From Whitmania pigra (taxonomy: Eukaryota; Annelida; Clitellata; Hirudinida; Haemopidae): a stretch of 64,000 bases of DNA. Below the pieces are notes generated by a model, which ran no database searches, had not been told where the DNA came from, and was given only the letters and a program-made list of their open reading frames with translations. The stretch is taken from the NCBI GenBank assembly GCA_021613335.1, contig JAJTWR010000032.1:282001-346000 (forward strand). The letters run 5' to 3'. The position numbers and the translations under genes are program-made. Below are positions 40,663 through 52,120 of the stretch, in pieces; position 1 is the stretch's first letter, and each line of letters begins with the position of its first letter.

Positions 40663-41880
40663 TTCTTTAAACACAATATACTGAAGTGAAATCCGAAGAT
40701 ATTTCTAAATCACTTTTTATTCAAACCTGGCCGAATTTCATACGGAATTTTATTTGGCTTTCTAAGCGAGGTTTTCTTTACCATAATACATAAAAACAAT
40801 AATACATACGCCTTAGAATTTCATCAAACCCAGGTTTAAAAAAGCCACGGACCTGGTCCTTAATAACAGCAGACGAAAAAACCCGTTGCCGCTGGATCAG
40901 CAGACGATCTAATTAACATCTACTATTTATTTGTGATTAGCCGGTTCTATTCAAATACCTTTAATCTCATCGAACATTGACTAAAAATATACAATTGCAT
41001 TCAGGAATTATTTCCATTTAAGATGTAATCTCTTATTTTTTAAAACATCGCCTTATAATTCAATTATAATGTAATTTTTGCAGCCACGTTTTCATGCCTT
41101 TATAGCAAACCAACGTAGCAGTAATTATTTTAGTTTATAATTTTTGTATATTGAAAATTAGTAAATTAATATATCATTTAAATAGTATAAAAACCAAGAT
41201 TATGTTTAAATGCAAACAAATAAGCAGCCGTTAATTAAATAATAAAATAATTTATTAATTTTAAATTAAAAAAAATTATAAATTAAACTAATTACAGGTA
41301 CTTTGGTCTACATACAGGATTTTCGGCCCGAAGCTCGGTTGTTGGTGCGGAAGTGGGGTCGTGATGCTGCGGAAAATTCTAATTCTTGCGCCTTGTTCGA
41401 TGGTTACCTAGATGGAGATGAAATTAAAGAAACCAGCCGTGGTTTTCGTTTTCACGATTGTAATTAGGTAAATTCAATTTCTCTGTTTAATGATTTGGTC
41501 TTTTTTTTATAGTCGTGATGAAACTCGTGTGAAGCTATCGGACGTTCGTTGGGTCGTGTAAATATAAATGACTGTCCACAGCCAGCTAAAGAATTATTTC
41601 AGTTGGATGAGGTTTTCAATCTCATGCTACCATTTAAAGTATGATCCCAAATGAGATGTAATTGTTGGTAACTTAGGTATCTAACCTATGTGTTGTAACG
41701 TAACAGTAACGACATTTATTTATTTGATTAAAGTCCGTTTCATAACTAGGATGATTTGGACTTGTTAGTTAGTGTTAGTTATTAAAAATTAATAATATGT
41801 ATTAGTGTAATAATAGGGATAAAATAATAATAAGTTAAATAAAGTTTAAATAAAAATCACTAAAGTAATTGACTCAGATT
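40663..41880. other. Region upstream of RAD21 with an orphan exon pair
   Basis: Besides the RAD21 promoter region, a plus-strand stretch at about 41297-41467 reads VYIQDFRPEARLLVRKWGRD and NSCALFDGYLDGDEIKETS with no stop. A second piece at 41513-41560 (RDETRVKLSDVRWVV) could join it across a 45-nt intron. I do not recognise the protein. Confidence 0.35.
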
Positions 41881-43911
41881 TTTGCAAATCCATCTGTAGA
41901 TGATGTCCACACTCGCTGGATTGCTAAACAAGGAACTCATATCAGATAGATTTGTAATGAGTCTGATTTCTCTCCTCAGGGCCGGACATTCCATGGGGAA
42001 ATGCTGCACATTTTCATCTTCCTGAGGGCACGTCTTGCACTTTCCGTCTGGATGATGTTTTAAGAGAAACAGGTGTTGGTTCGGAGCACATTTTCAACTC
42101 TGAGTCTTGAAATAAGGACCTCCTTCCTCCTTGAGGCACATTGGAACTTGCTCTTAGTCGACACAAGTTTCTCTATGGTCTTGTAATGCTGGCTTCGCGG
42201 GTCTTCATCCCACCTGGCTTGCCACTGTTGGATGATGTTGCGGGCCACAGACCTTTTGACATCCTTGAAATATCCAGCAGTCTATCTGATCCCTTGCAGT
42301 TGCGGCTTTAGCCAGAGCATCGGCCTTCTCATTGCCAGGGATTCCAACATGAGCAGGAACCCAGACGAGCGTGACCTTTCTGCCACTCTCCTGGATATCT
42401 GAAATTAGAAACTGGGCTTTCTTAATGTCAGGAGCATCATTATTGCAATCCTTTATCGCTCAGAACAACTATATCGAAGGTCTCCGCCTGATAGGAGTCC
42501 TTTGCGTGAATCAGACAGTTCTCAATGGCTGCTAGTTTGGCAGAACTTATGCACCTGTTAATCTATGTCCTGAGGCTTAAGTTCACGTTTTTCCCCATTC
42601 CTGCCTTGTTGTCCGTCGTCTTCAAGGCATCCCTATAACAAAGGAGACTTCCCTGGAGATCCCATTTCTTCATTGCTACCAGCTTCCTCAGAGGGTCGTC
42701 GGATGCGAAGGAGAGATTTGAGGTGTCAATCACCGGTTTCCTCAGTCTCCAAGGAGAAATTGTGGGAGTTTCCTCTTCGATATCTCCTAGGATGTCTGCA
42801 GGAAGGAGGGACTCGACTTTCTTGTACAGGGTTGTCTCCCCTCGTTTCTTCATATTGAAGTGGAGCCTAGCTTGAGACTTGGACTTTTTGCTGTCTGAAA
42901 TGAAGCATTTAGATTTAACTGATTCATTTTTAATGGTGATAGACCTGAGGGCGTGGTTTGCCATAAGCTTCTTACGACGTAGGTCGAGGGGAAGCTCACC
43001 ACATTCCACCAGTAGAGATGAGGCACTTGTTCCCCTCATGCCAACACAGCAGATCTTCAGCGCTTGGTACTGAAGCCTGTCGCAGGTGTCCCTGCGCTGT
43101 TTGCACCCCAGATCTACCACCTCACAGCCATAGTTGAGGACGGAGCGTATAGTGGCTCTGCAGACTTGTAGCAGAGCGGATTTGCTAGCACCCCATGAGC
43201 TTCCCGAGATAGCTCTCATTGCATTTAGTCTTTTCAAGCAACGTGTCTTGAAAGCCTCTGCGTGAGCAGACCAACTTAGTTTTGAGTCTAGGATGATTCC
43301 TAAGAAGGTAGCCTTTGGAGACAGGGGGATTTCTTTCTTTCCAATGCGAAGTCTGATGTTGGGCTCGCTCCTCTTGACCCAGGTGCTTGTAAATAAAACT
43401 GCTTGTGATTTAGACGCAGATATCTTAAAACCATTAGCAGATAAAACTTAGCCGTAGTGTTAAGCTGCTTTTGCATGCGTGTTGTCATTGCTTTTGAGGA
43501 CATCCCGGTAATCATAAAGCAATGTCATTGGCATACATGGACAGCTCGACTCCTTTCTGTGAGTTTGGAATTGCATTCATCATGATGATGAATAACAGAG
43601 GACTGAGGACGCTGCCTTGTGGAGTGCCGTTTTCTAATACGACTGGTTCGGAGAGAGCTGATCCAACCCTCACTTGAATACTTCTATTCTGGAGGAAGTT
43701 GTGGATCCATTCCAGTGCTTTGCCCTTGACACCCATCTTGGAAAGTTGTCCTATGTTCCCCTCTCTCCAAACCATGTCGAAAGCTTTTTCCAGGTCTAAG
43801 AAAACTCCAAGAGTCATCTGCTTCTTGGATGAGGCAATATCCTGCGTTAGTCTGACTATGTGGTCCACACAGCCTCGGCAGCAACGACAACATAATGATA
43901 ACTATTTATAG
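41880..43911 (-). mobile_element. I/Jockey-type LINE: RT, RNase H and C-terminal zinc finger, 5'-truncated
   Basis: Reverse transcriptase on the minus strand begins near 43868 with GVFLDLEKAFDMVWREGNIG, then ENGTPQGSVLSPLLFIIMMN and a decayed catalytic box reading MYANDIAL where F/Y-A-D-D is expected. From 43237 comes the thumb region (LLQVCRATIRSVLNYGCEVV). Around 42550-42260 an RNase H domain is readable across frames (KLAAIENCLIHAKDS; VTLVWVPAHVGIPGNEKADA). The C-terminus at 42060-42010 has CKTCPQEDENVQHFPMEC. Frameshifts near 43510, 43300 and 42560 inactivate it. RNase H points to the I superfamily. Confidence 0.88.
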
Positions 43912-44255
43912 AGGTCACGAAGACTGGGATCTGAGTAATTACCACTCTTTTTAACTCTAATATACAAATTTAGTTGGATATAAACTCTTAAATTTTTCTA
44001 TCATACCTGCATGGATGGTTTACCTAGTTTATTCTACCTTCCACCAAAATGATTATTTTTTAAGTTTCCTTTCATATATAGCTCTCAATCTTCTGGTAGA
44101 GCACTTTTTTGTGGCTTTAAAAAACTGCTTAGGCAAAAGGCCTTGATGAGGTCCCCTCTACTTCTCTTCTGTATTATTTTTTTATTGACTTATTATTTTG
44201 AATATAATAATACTTTCTGGTTCTTGGATATTCATTTGATTGTCTTCTGAATTCT
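43912..44255. other. Spacer between LINE and hAT remnants
   Basis: No feature recognised. Confidence 0.4.
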
Positions 44256-46392
44256 TCAATGATACCGAATTTGTACATTCCTTTGAGTTCTGAACCAAAT
44301 CAGATGAATGCTTTCTTTGTTCTCATTTGCAATAAATAGATGATAAGCATCGTTACATGCCTCTGAGCACCCACAAGATTTAAAACTGGACTTTAAAAGT
44401 GCCTGGCTCAATTCTGATATAGGACATAATATTGCATAGAGAGTAGATACTGTGGCCTGAAATTTTGCACCCAGTGTTTCTAAAATCAATTCCAATCCCA
44501 TCTCACATAAAGCATCTTTAATACGAGTTAATATGTTGTGAAATGTACGTAGATTTTGAGTTCTGGCAATAAATCAAGTACCACTGATTGACTGCCTGCG
44601 ATACTTTGTTTCTTTTTCTTCCTTTTTTGAGGTTCAGCATTTTCAAGTAATTGGTCTAATTCTTCCATTTCTCCTTCATTTGACTGTGCAATCTATAGTA
44701 AATTTTTTAAAATAACTTAACACCAAGTTATTATAAATTACTTCTGATATGGATTACTTCTAAATAAATAAAACTGGTATCCTACCTCATTGGCTTTATT
44801 ATCTTCTGCCTTTATCTGTGGTAGTTCTTCAAGTAGGTGTTCCATAATTGATGTCCGATGTGCTGATGACAACACACATGAATACACTTCCTTGATTTTT
44901 CCAAAACATAAAGCTGCTGTTTCTGAATCCTGGATACATTCATCAGCCTAATTGCAGATTAGGAGTTCTTCAGATACACAAAGGAGGTCTTCAAAGGAGT
45001 CAATTTTACTAGATGTTCGTTGATGATGGTACCTGAACCAGCAACCTTGAAGTCTTCACAAATGATGAAAAGTAGGTTGTAGGAGGAAATGAACTCGATG
45101 AAGTCTTCAAACTCTTTTATGAAAGATGATGTGACAGGGCCCTGTGGACAACAGAGATGGTTTTTAACTACTTTTTAAATAAGTAGTTAGTAACTACTTC
45201 TTAACTATCTTTCACTTTGAAAGATATCCATTGCAATAACTATTGATTTCATAATCTGGATGAATTATTTCAAAAAAGCAAATTCAGTTTCTGTAAACAC
45301 AGCTTGCCCTAACTCCTTCTGGCAGTCACAAACTTTATTGAAACCTATTTCAACAACTCTTTCAACTGAATAGAATTCTGAGCGCCATCTTTTAACATTT
45401 GTATGTTTACCACAGTGCTTATGAGGAGGCAAAAGAAGAGGAAATGAACTCGATGAGGTCTTCAAACTCTTTTATGAAAGATGATGTGACAGGGCTCAGT
45501 GGACAACAGAGATGGTTTTTAACTACTTTTTAAATAAGTAGTTAGTAACTACTTCTTACCTATCTTTCACTTTGAAAGATATCCATTGCAGTAACTATTG
45601 GTTTCATAATCTGGATGAATTATTTCAAAAAAGCAAATTCAGTTTCTGTAAACACAGCTTGCCCTAACTCCTTCTGGCAGTCACAAACTTCTTTGAAACC
45701 TTTTTCAACAACTCTTTCAACTGAATAGAATTCTGAGCGCCATCTTTTAACATTTGTATGTTTACCACAGCGCATATGAGGAGGCAAAAGAAGAACATTA
45801 TCTGTATTATCAATATCTTGTTCATTTTCAATCAAATCGGCTATACTTTCGCCAACAAGATCTTCATTATTTTCGTAAATATGTCCATAACATCATTAAT
45901 AGAGTTTTTCTCAACAAATAAAGAATGCTTTGACAAAATTAGCTGCATTATCTGTGTCAATGTCTAAATTTTTTTTTTTAATATGGAATTCATCCAAAGT
46001 GTCATTTAACATCTTTGCAAAGGATTCAGCAGTATGAGACCCTTTAAGTCTATGGCAAATCAAAATGAATGATTTCATCTGTAATGTTTGGAAACATACA
46101 TAATGTAATGTATCTTTTATGGACTGACCAAATATCTGCATTGGCACATATCCATTGAACATCTTTTAATGATTCTATTAGCTGTCTTTTTTTGCTTTCA
46201 TGGATGTTCTGAATTGAGCAGGAGGTTGTAGGAGGAAATGAACTCAATGATGTCTTCAAACTCTTTTATGAAAGATGTAACAGGGCCTGGTGGATGATGT
46301 ATGGATGAGATGATGAAGGATGTCTTGCGGTTGTTGAGCTTGTAAGCATTATGGATTTTATGGAGGTTGCATGAACCTATATTAAGCAGCAA
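44256..46392 (-). pseudogene. Degenerate hAT transposase gene with LINE fragments and an internal duplication
   Basis: The minus strand reads VQWICANADIWSVHKRYITL (about 46150), HRLKGSHTAESFAKMLNDTL and DIDTDNAANFVKAFF (46060-45920), the N-terminal catalytic half of a hAT transposase. Downstream come KRWRSEFYSVERVVEKGFKE (45750) and, in what looks like two spliced exons, CFGKIKEVYSCVLSSAHRTS (44930-44790, GTAGGA donor) and IAQSNEGEMEELDQLLENAE (44694). It ends with LILETLGAKFQATVSTLYA. A segment of about 360 bp is duplicated (45077-45430 and 45439-45800). Each of three junctions carries a fragment reading PVTSSFIKEFEDFIEFISSY, resembling a LINE endonuclease. Confidence 0.65.
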
Positions 46393-46944
46393 TTTATTAT
46401 TACTACTATTAATTGATTAGGAAACAAATCAAATTGTTTTATAATTGATGTTGGTCCATCCATGCCCAGCTGTAGTATTTTTCTAGTTAAGTTTGTGAAT
46501 GCCTTCTTCCATTTCATTATGTACAATTTCAGCATTTGCTTGATCCAGGAAATTCAATATGAAAATTCTTGTTTAAACTTTGCCATGCCTAGACTAATAG
46601 CAAACATAAACATCCACCTGTTTTTGTTGAAGCTTCTGATTCAAACTCTCATCAAATAGCAACTTTAGTGATTTTCTTTGACTTTCAGTTTCTATTTTTT
46701 TTTAATAATTTTTTCAGTTTTTTCTATGATGTTTACATGACATCATTTTCAAAGGGCAGTGTTATTAGTAATGAGGTTTCTCATGCATAGTTGTACCCAG
46801 GTTGGGATCTGCTCCTAAAGCGGGGCCTCCTGTGTTGCCTGGGCTCTCTAGAATGTCTCCAATCTGGTGAGATATCCTTTAAGCATGTGGCTAACGACCT
46901 GGGTCTGTGCATTCTGGCGGTCGCCATTCACGACACTTGGTTCT
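46393..46944. other. Spacer, nothing firmly recognised
   Basis: No feature recognised. A GC-richer block at 46790-46940 probably belongs to the LINE end that follows. Confidence 0.4.
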
Positions 46945-47440
46945 TAATAATAATAGTTTATTTCTATGGCACCTTGTGCGTAGCGTCAGAGGCGCCTTGA
47001 GTCTTCAAGGAACTTTTTGAAGAGATGGGTCTTCAGCTGGCGCTTGAAGAGCTCGAGCGTGGGCTGAGACCGGATGATGGGGGCAGGCTATTCCAGACGG
47101 CGGGCGAGGCATGAGAGAAGCCTCGGTTGACAATGTATGATTTGTGAACAGGTTGATGGAGATGAATTATAGAAGATGAGCGGAGGTGATCGGGGATGTG
47201 ACGGTGGCGAATGAGATGATGGAGATAAGGGGGGTTGAATGTAGTTAATGTTCGTTAAGTGAGAAGATATATTTTGTAGATGATGCGAAGATGGATGGGT
47301 AGCCAATGCAGTTGTGTCAGGGCCTCGGAGCTGGTGAGATAGTGATTAAGAAGAACAAGTTTGGCTAACTTGTTTTGAATGCGACATGAATCATGGACAT
47401 CCATGATCTCTTCCGCCCAAGTAGGGGCTCGTTGAATGCT
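46945..47440 (-). mobile_element. CR1/L2-like LINE 3' end (same family as 10385-10560)
   Basis: On the minus strand the frame reads HIPDHLRSSSIIHLHQPVHK then SYIVNRGFSHASPAVWNSLP, the conserved LINE C-terminal signature with the FSHASPAVWNSLPP block. It is followed by LKTHLFKKF-type sequence and the GGCGCC hairpin tail ending in ATT triplets near 46945. Small indels break the frame. Confidence 0.75.
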
Positions 47441-47702
47441 TTAGCAAGCATGGAATAAACGTGTGTCTCAGAAACTGACTGGGTAATCATCCCTCAAGGG
47501 GACTTCACATATTTGTATTTTTTTGGCATGGCAAACCTTCTCAAAATTATTCTTCTCAAATTTCTGCAGTTTTCCCTTTGCTGGACACGGGATTGACAAA
47601 GTGTTTTAATATGACTGCTTAAAAAGTTTACATTCTAAATCTATTGCTATTTCAGATTCAGATATTTCTACATTCTTGATTGTTTGAATGTGTCTCCTAT
47701 AC

Positions 47703-48190
47703 CAGGGGTACTCAAACGTTTTTGGCCGGGGTCCACATTACGTAATTTTCAGATAGGTGGCGGTCCACAAGGGTTAAAGTCATGCGGACCGGGGGGGTAA
47801 AGTAAAAAGTAATGAATTAATATTAAAATGCTGTCAGACTTTTTATTTAGAGTGATGCATGGAACTGCTTGTCCTTCATGACTTCTATGATATTTGGAGA
47901 ATAGCTAGTAATTGCAATTCTCAAACAATTTCCAAGATGTACATCAGTTAATTGACTTCGATTTTTAAACTTGATAATGTTCATAGTTGAAAATGATGAT
48001 TCACAGGTGTAAGTTGATCCAAATATTGTCAGAACTGGTAAAGCCAATTTCTTGGAGCAAGGGTATTGACCCTCAATTACAAACTTAGACCAGAATTCAG
48101 AATTTTTTAACTTTTTAAATTTTTAAATTTATTTTTTTGGAAATAATTGGAGGTCCACTTAAAAGCTATCTGCGGTCCGGACTGTGGACT
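47703..48190 (-). mobile_element. hAT element remnant (ZBED5-like transposase C-terminus)
   Basis: CAGGGGTACTCAAACGTTTTTGG at 47703 is split here as CAGGGGTACTCAAACG plus TTTTTGG and is a typical hAT terminal repeat. The minus-strand ORF 48047-47847 carries the hAT dimerisation domain: ALPVLTIFGSTYTCESSFST then LTDVHLGNCLRIA. The opposite end is missing; the sequence runs into an LTR-element gag near 48190. GTCCACA / GCGGTCCGGAC blocks near both sides are usual for this hAT group. Confidence 0.8.
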
Positions 48191-48668
48191 GTTTGGAGCG
48201 CATCTGATCCATTTTGTGAACGTGCCTCCATGTTCAGGATCGTAGTTGAAAGTCTGTGTTTTACTGATCATTTCCGTGATCAGTTCTTCGCCTTGACGAT
48301 GTGTAGTCGAGTGAAGATTGACTTTTTCCAACAGTTGCAACAGAAGTTCGTTGCGTTTCTTGTTTTCTTCGTCTCGTCGTCAATTTTCTTCCATGAACAT
48401 CGTCATCATAGAAACAAATTTATCTTCGGATCCCATCCTCGTCGCCAAAATGTTATAACTCTCAGTTATCAAGACAGTACAAACAGCTAACACACAACTT
48501 TATTACTGACAATACACGCAACTAACTAACACAAGAACTGCACGCTAACCACCCTAGGCAGCTATATGAACTAGATGGAACAAAGGAAGTTCCCTCTCCT
48601 AGCTCCTGTAGCTGCATAGGCATAGACGATAATAAACTATGAGTCTGTAGGTGGAATGGTTTGCTGAG
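48190..48668 (-). mobile_element. Gypsy-like LTR retrotransposon fragment: LTR, primer-binding site and gag start
   Basis: On the minus strand a putative LTR (about 48668-48451) includes a poly(A) signal AATAAAGTTGTGTG (about 48503-48490) and ends in TTATAACA. A spacer and TTGGCGACGAGGATGGG follow, the usual sequence after the LTR of many Gypsy elements. A broken gag then starts GSEDKFVSMMTMFMEEN and continues LLLQLLEKVNLHS and KTQTFNYDPEHGGTFTKW, the latter a recognisable gag motif (F-x-Y-D-P-E). One in-frame stop is present, and everything downstream of gag is lost where hAT sequence takes over. Confidence 0.65.
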
Positions 48669-49720
48669 AGATCAATTCAAACAAGTTCTGTGTTGGAAAA
48701 ATAGTCCTTAATGATTAACATAACTCCACCACCCTTTGAATTTCTGTCCCAACGTATCACCTGGTAATTGCGTGGGCAAAACAGTGAGCTGGGGAGGTCA
48801 GTATTGAGCCATGTTTCAGTACAACAAAAAATATCAGGTTCTTCTGCGTTTAAAAACATAAATACTTCATTGAACTTGTTGTTGCAACTTCTAAGATTAG
48901 TTAAAATCAGCTTATGGAAAGGGCTGAGTTGTAGTATCCTTCTGAGTCCTAGAAGAACGTTTGGCCAATCTGCGAGCGTACGCCTCTTCAGACTGCAGAC
49001 GGGTGAGATCAAGATTGAAAAATACTCTCCTGACTTCGGAGTCTTGTGAGGCGCGAAGGAGTCTGGATGATGAAATTACATCCTTAACCGCCTCAACATT
49101 CTTCAATGTAACACAGAGCTTAGCATTGAGATTTTGGCTATCTCTGCCCAGTCGTCTGGTTGCAATCACTCGAGGCTTTACAGTCAGGTTGTTTTGGCAG
49201 AAATCTCCAAACAGATCAACGTCCTTGACATTTGGTCGAGGGGATAGGCCTGAGACAATGATATTGCTGGCTCTACGCTTCTTCTCTTTCAAAGTCCAAT
49301 AATGTCTTTGTGGCGATCTTTACTGCCTCATTTCTGTCATCGCTCGTCTTTTCTTTAAACTCTGTTTTTTTTTGTCAGTTGAATCCAGCCTCTGCAATAT
49401 TGGGGCGAGTGCATTCTGAAAACGCTCGGCCATTGATTTGGTTACCTGTGTCATCATGTTCTGAAAAGAATTTGTCAGTAGCTCCATTGATTTGCTGAAA
49501 CACTCGTTAAGCTTTTCGGTGACCGAAAGCATTATCTTTTCATTCATTAGGGTCAGTTTTGCACACAGTGAGTCCGTCATTTCTACGAGAACGTCTCTCA
49601 TACAACCCTCGGAGATAGACGGTTTCTCAGTTCTCGGCATATTGACTTTAAAATTAACCGAAAAGAAGCAGTAAGTCAGTACGATAAGTTCCAACAACGT
49701 TTCTTTTAAAATTATCAACG
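48669..49720 (-). mobile_element. CR1-like LINE 5' part: ORF1 and endonuclease start
   Basis: Minus-strand ORF1 begins near 49640 (MPRTEKPSISEGCMRDVLVE), has a helical segment (KLNECFSKSMELLTNSFQNM) and, after a frameshift near 49310, continues KRRASNIIVSGLSPRPNVKD and VTLKNVEAVKDVISSSRLL. The endonuclease follows from 48940: HKLILTNLRSCNNKFNEVFM, EPDIFCCTETWLNTDLP and GGGVMLIIKDYF. It stops at 48677, where the LTR begins. A LINE keeping its 5' end and losing the rest is unusual and suggests that later insertion or deletion removed the 3' part. Confidence 0.85.
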
Positions 49721-51639
49721 TTAGAATAGTTTAAGTTCGTTTATTTTAGCCAACAGTCGGACGTGTTGTTTACCTGAGCGATATTTTTGACAATTGTTAT
49801 ATGCTCTTCAATATTATTCTTGCTACATTTTTTGTTTTAGAGTGCAATGGGCAAAAATCTGGGTATGCCACACGGATGAACAACATCAAGCTGATCTAGC
49901 TAAAGTTCTTCAATGAAGCATGTGGAAATACTTATTGAGATTTTTCCGTGTTCCAAACTCAATGAAAGCTCCAGCATCTACTTTACCAGTGATTTTATGG
50001 CGATGGAATGAGGTCCATAATGGACCGTCCATTACGTCAAGAAAAACATGCAAAAAAGAAGAAATAAAAATTCAATCATCATCATTATTATTAATATTAC
50101 CAATACATTCACAATTATGTGTTGGGATATTTTTAAAAGCTATTAAATCGTTTTTGTAAAAAATTAAGTTCAATAGTTTTTTTGGGATTACCCTGTTTGG
50201 ATGATTTTGATTAATTGATTTGACTGGAATTATATTTAACCAGTTCTTTGAAAAACCAGGGAAAATATCTTTTTATTGAATTTGTTAAACAAATTGGTTT
50301 GATTAGTAATAATAATTTCTTTGTTGATTTTGTGATGAGTATTTTTAATCTTACTGATCGGATAAATTGTTTCACCAAAGCACTTTAAGATTGCCTGGAT
50401 TGTTTTCATTTGTAACAGTCACAAAACCAAAATTTGTCGCTGTCCACTAATACAGCCAAGGCCTTCCAGCAGAAGGTCATATTAAAGTTAAATGAAATTA
50501 ATCTGTATTGCATTTGATGTTGGCTGGTCATGCAGCTCTTGAAAATCGCTAATAGTAATTCGTAAAGAATCACAGTAATAGAATTAAGGGCTACAGGAAT
50601 CGAAAGCAGACGCCAGCTGTCTATTATGTTTGTTGTATTAGTCGTGGTAGAATCAAATTCTGAACGGAATGTCTGTTTCAGGCTGAGATCCCGAAGTGCT
50701 GCCAGTGCTGATTTTCTGTTTATTTTTTTGATTGCTGGTTGAAATGGTTTGAATAAAAGGTAGATTATGTACATGCTGTTTGTTGTAATTGAATGAAAGG
50801 CAGACGAATAATCTGCCTTGACAAAGTTATCGCTTTGCGATCGTCATTCTTGTTTAAAAACTTGTAATCGAGAGTCTTTTTTAACCTTCGAATCTTCGCT
50901 AATATGATGTCTGGGTAGATTAAATTTAAATCCTACACAAGTTCAAAGCTAGTCTAACAAAAGAAAGAACACAATTTCATGAACGGGTGCACCGAGCTAA
51001 ACCTCTGAATGAGGCTAGCTGTCCGAATAGAACCAGTAGAAGACTATGCAAAGCTGACAACAAAGACACTGAGGCATTTTCTGCTAGAGAGGTGTTTTCT
51101 AAGATGAGAACACAAAATTGGATTTGTTTTTTGTGAACACTACTCAAATGTTTAAGTATTTTGGAACATTAATTAGTTATTAAATAATTGAAATAATCAG
51201 AGGAGTAAAATAGATTCTCTAAGGATACTTTCGTGACTCCATTTTCGAATCGGCTAGCACTATATTTCGAACGCTCCATCTCTTTTCGTCATCCTTGCAC
51301 CAAAAGTAAAAAGTAAGAATGGCTAGGGATACAGGCCACGAAAAAGTTATACTAAATTCAGAGAGAATGACTTTGCTCAAATTCGTACAAAGATTCTCTA
51401 ACCAATTCCCCATAATCGTATCCATTGATCGTGATTATTCAGGCGTTCTTCGCTTCCTTCCAGCAAAGAAGGTGAACTATTTCTGATTTTAGAACAATTT
51501 TATTCTTTTTTATTAACGTAATGGAAACATGTAAGGCGTTTCTCTGACGGCTTCTCTTTTTGAGGCACCCATTTATTTAAGAGATTTGTTTAAGTGACCG
51601 CTTGCCTCACATCGATCTCTGCTAATTTTGTTATTGTAA
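49721..51639. other. Spacer with a possible LINE fragment
   Basis: A minus-strand ORF at 50774-50406 contains KINRKSALAALRDLSLKQTF followed by a decayed region, which may be a piece of a LINE inter-domain segment; this is weak. Otherwise no gene or repeat is recognised. Confidence 0.35.
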
Positions 51640-51812
51640 CTTCATTTATATAGCGCCATATGCATAGCGTCAGAGGCGCTTTTTGTAACCATTTATATAG
51701 CGCTCCTTCCCAAGGGCGCTGGCGGCAGTGCGGGCTGGGTTTCGAAGACGACTGTTGCCATTACCGCCGTATGCGGGCACGTAACCCATTCGGCTAACCT
51801 GCACGCCCATAA
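51640..51812 (-). mobile_element. tRNA-derived SINE, best-preserved copy
   Basis: Read on the minus strand it starts GCGTGCAGGTTAGCCGAATG, in which TAGCCGAATGG is a near-perfect pol III A box. CTTCGAAACCC then fits a B box. A unique body with GGCAACAGTCGT and GCGCTATATAAATGG follows. It ends in AGCGCCTCTGACGCTATGCA and TATGGCGCTATATAAATGA, which matches the LINE 3' tail at 10496-10540. Confidence 0.8.
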
Positions 51813-51882
51813 TTAATTATTTTGAATAATAGATTGTCGATGAATGTCACATTTTTTGCTTTTTAAAACCAACCTTAGATTA

Positions 51883-52120
51883 CGATTAGTCATTCGTGAC
51901 CTCCACTAGGTGCATGAATTAATAAATTACCCCTAATCGCCTGCCAAGTTAAAGTACTGCGAGTAAATCTCAATGCGATCGTACTGTACTGTCACCATTT
52001 GTATCGTGACCTTCACTAGGTGCATTAATTTATAAATTATCTCTAATAGTCTGCCAAGTTAAAGTACTGCGAGTAATTCTCAATGCCATCATAATGTATT
52101 GTCATCATTTTTACAGCATG
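51883..52120. repeat. Tandem duplication, two copies of about 115 bp
   Basis: Copy 1 starts at about 51894 and copy 2 at about 52008. Shared blocks are CACTAGGTGCAT(G/T)AATT and CTGCCAAGTTAAAGTACTGC, then GAGTAA-x-TCTCAATGC. The copies differ at about a tenth of positions. Confidence 0.9.
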
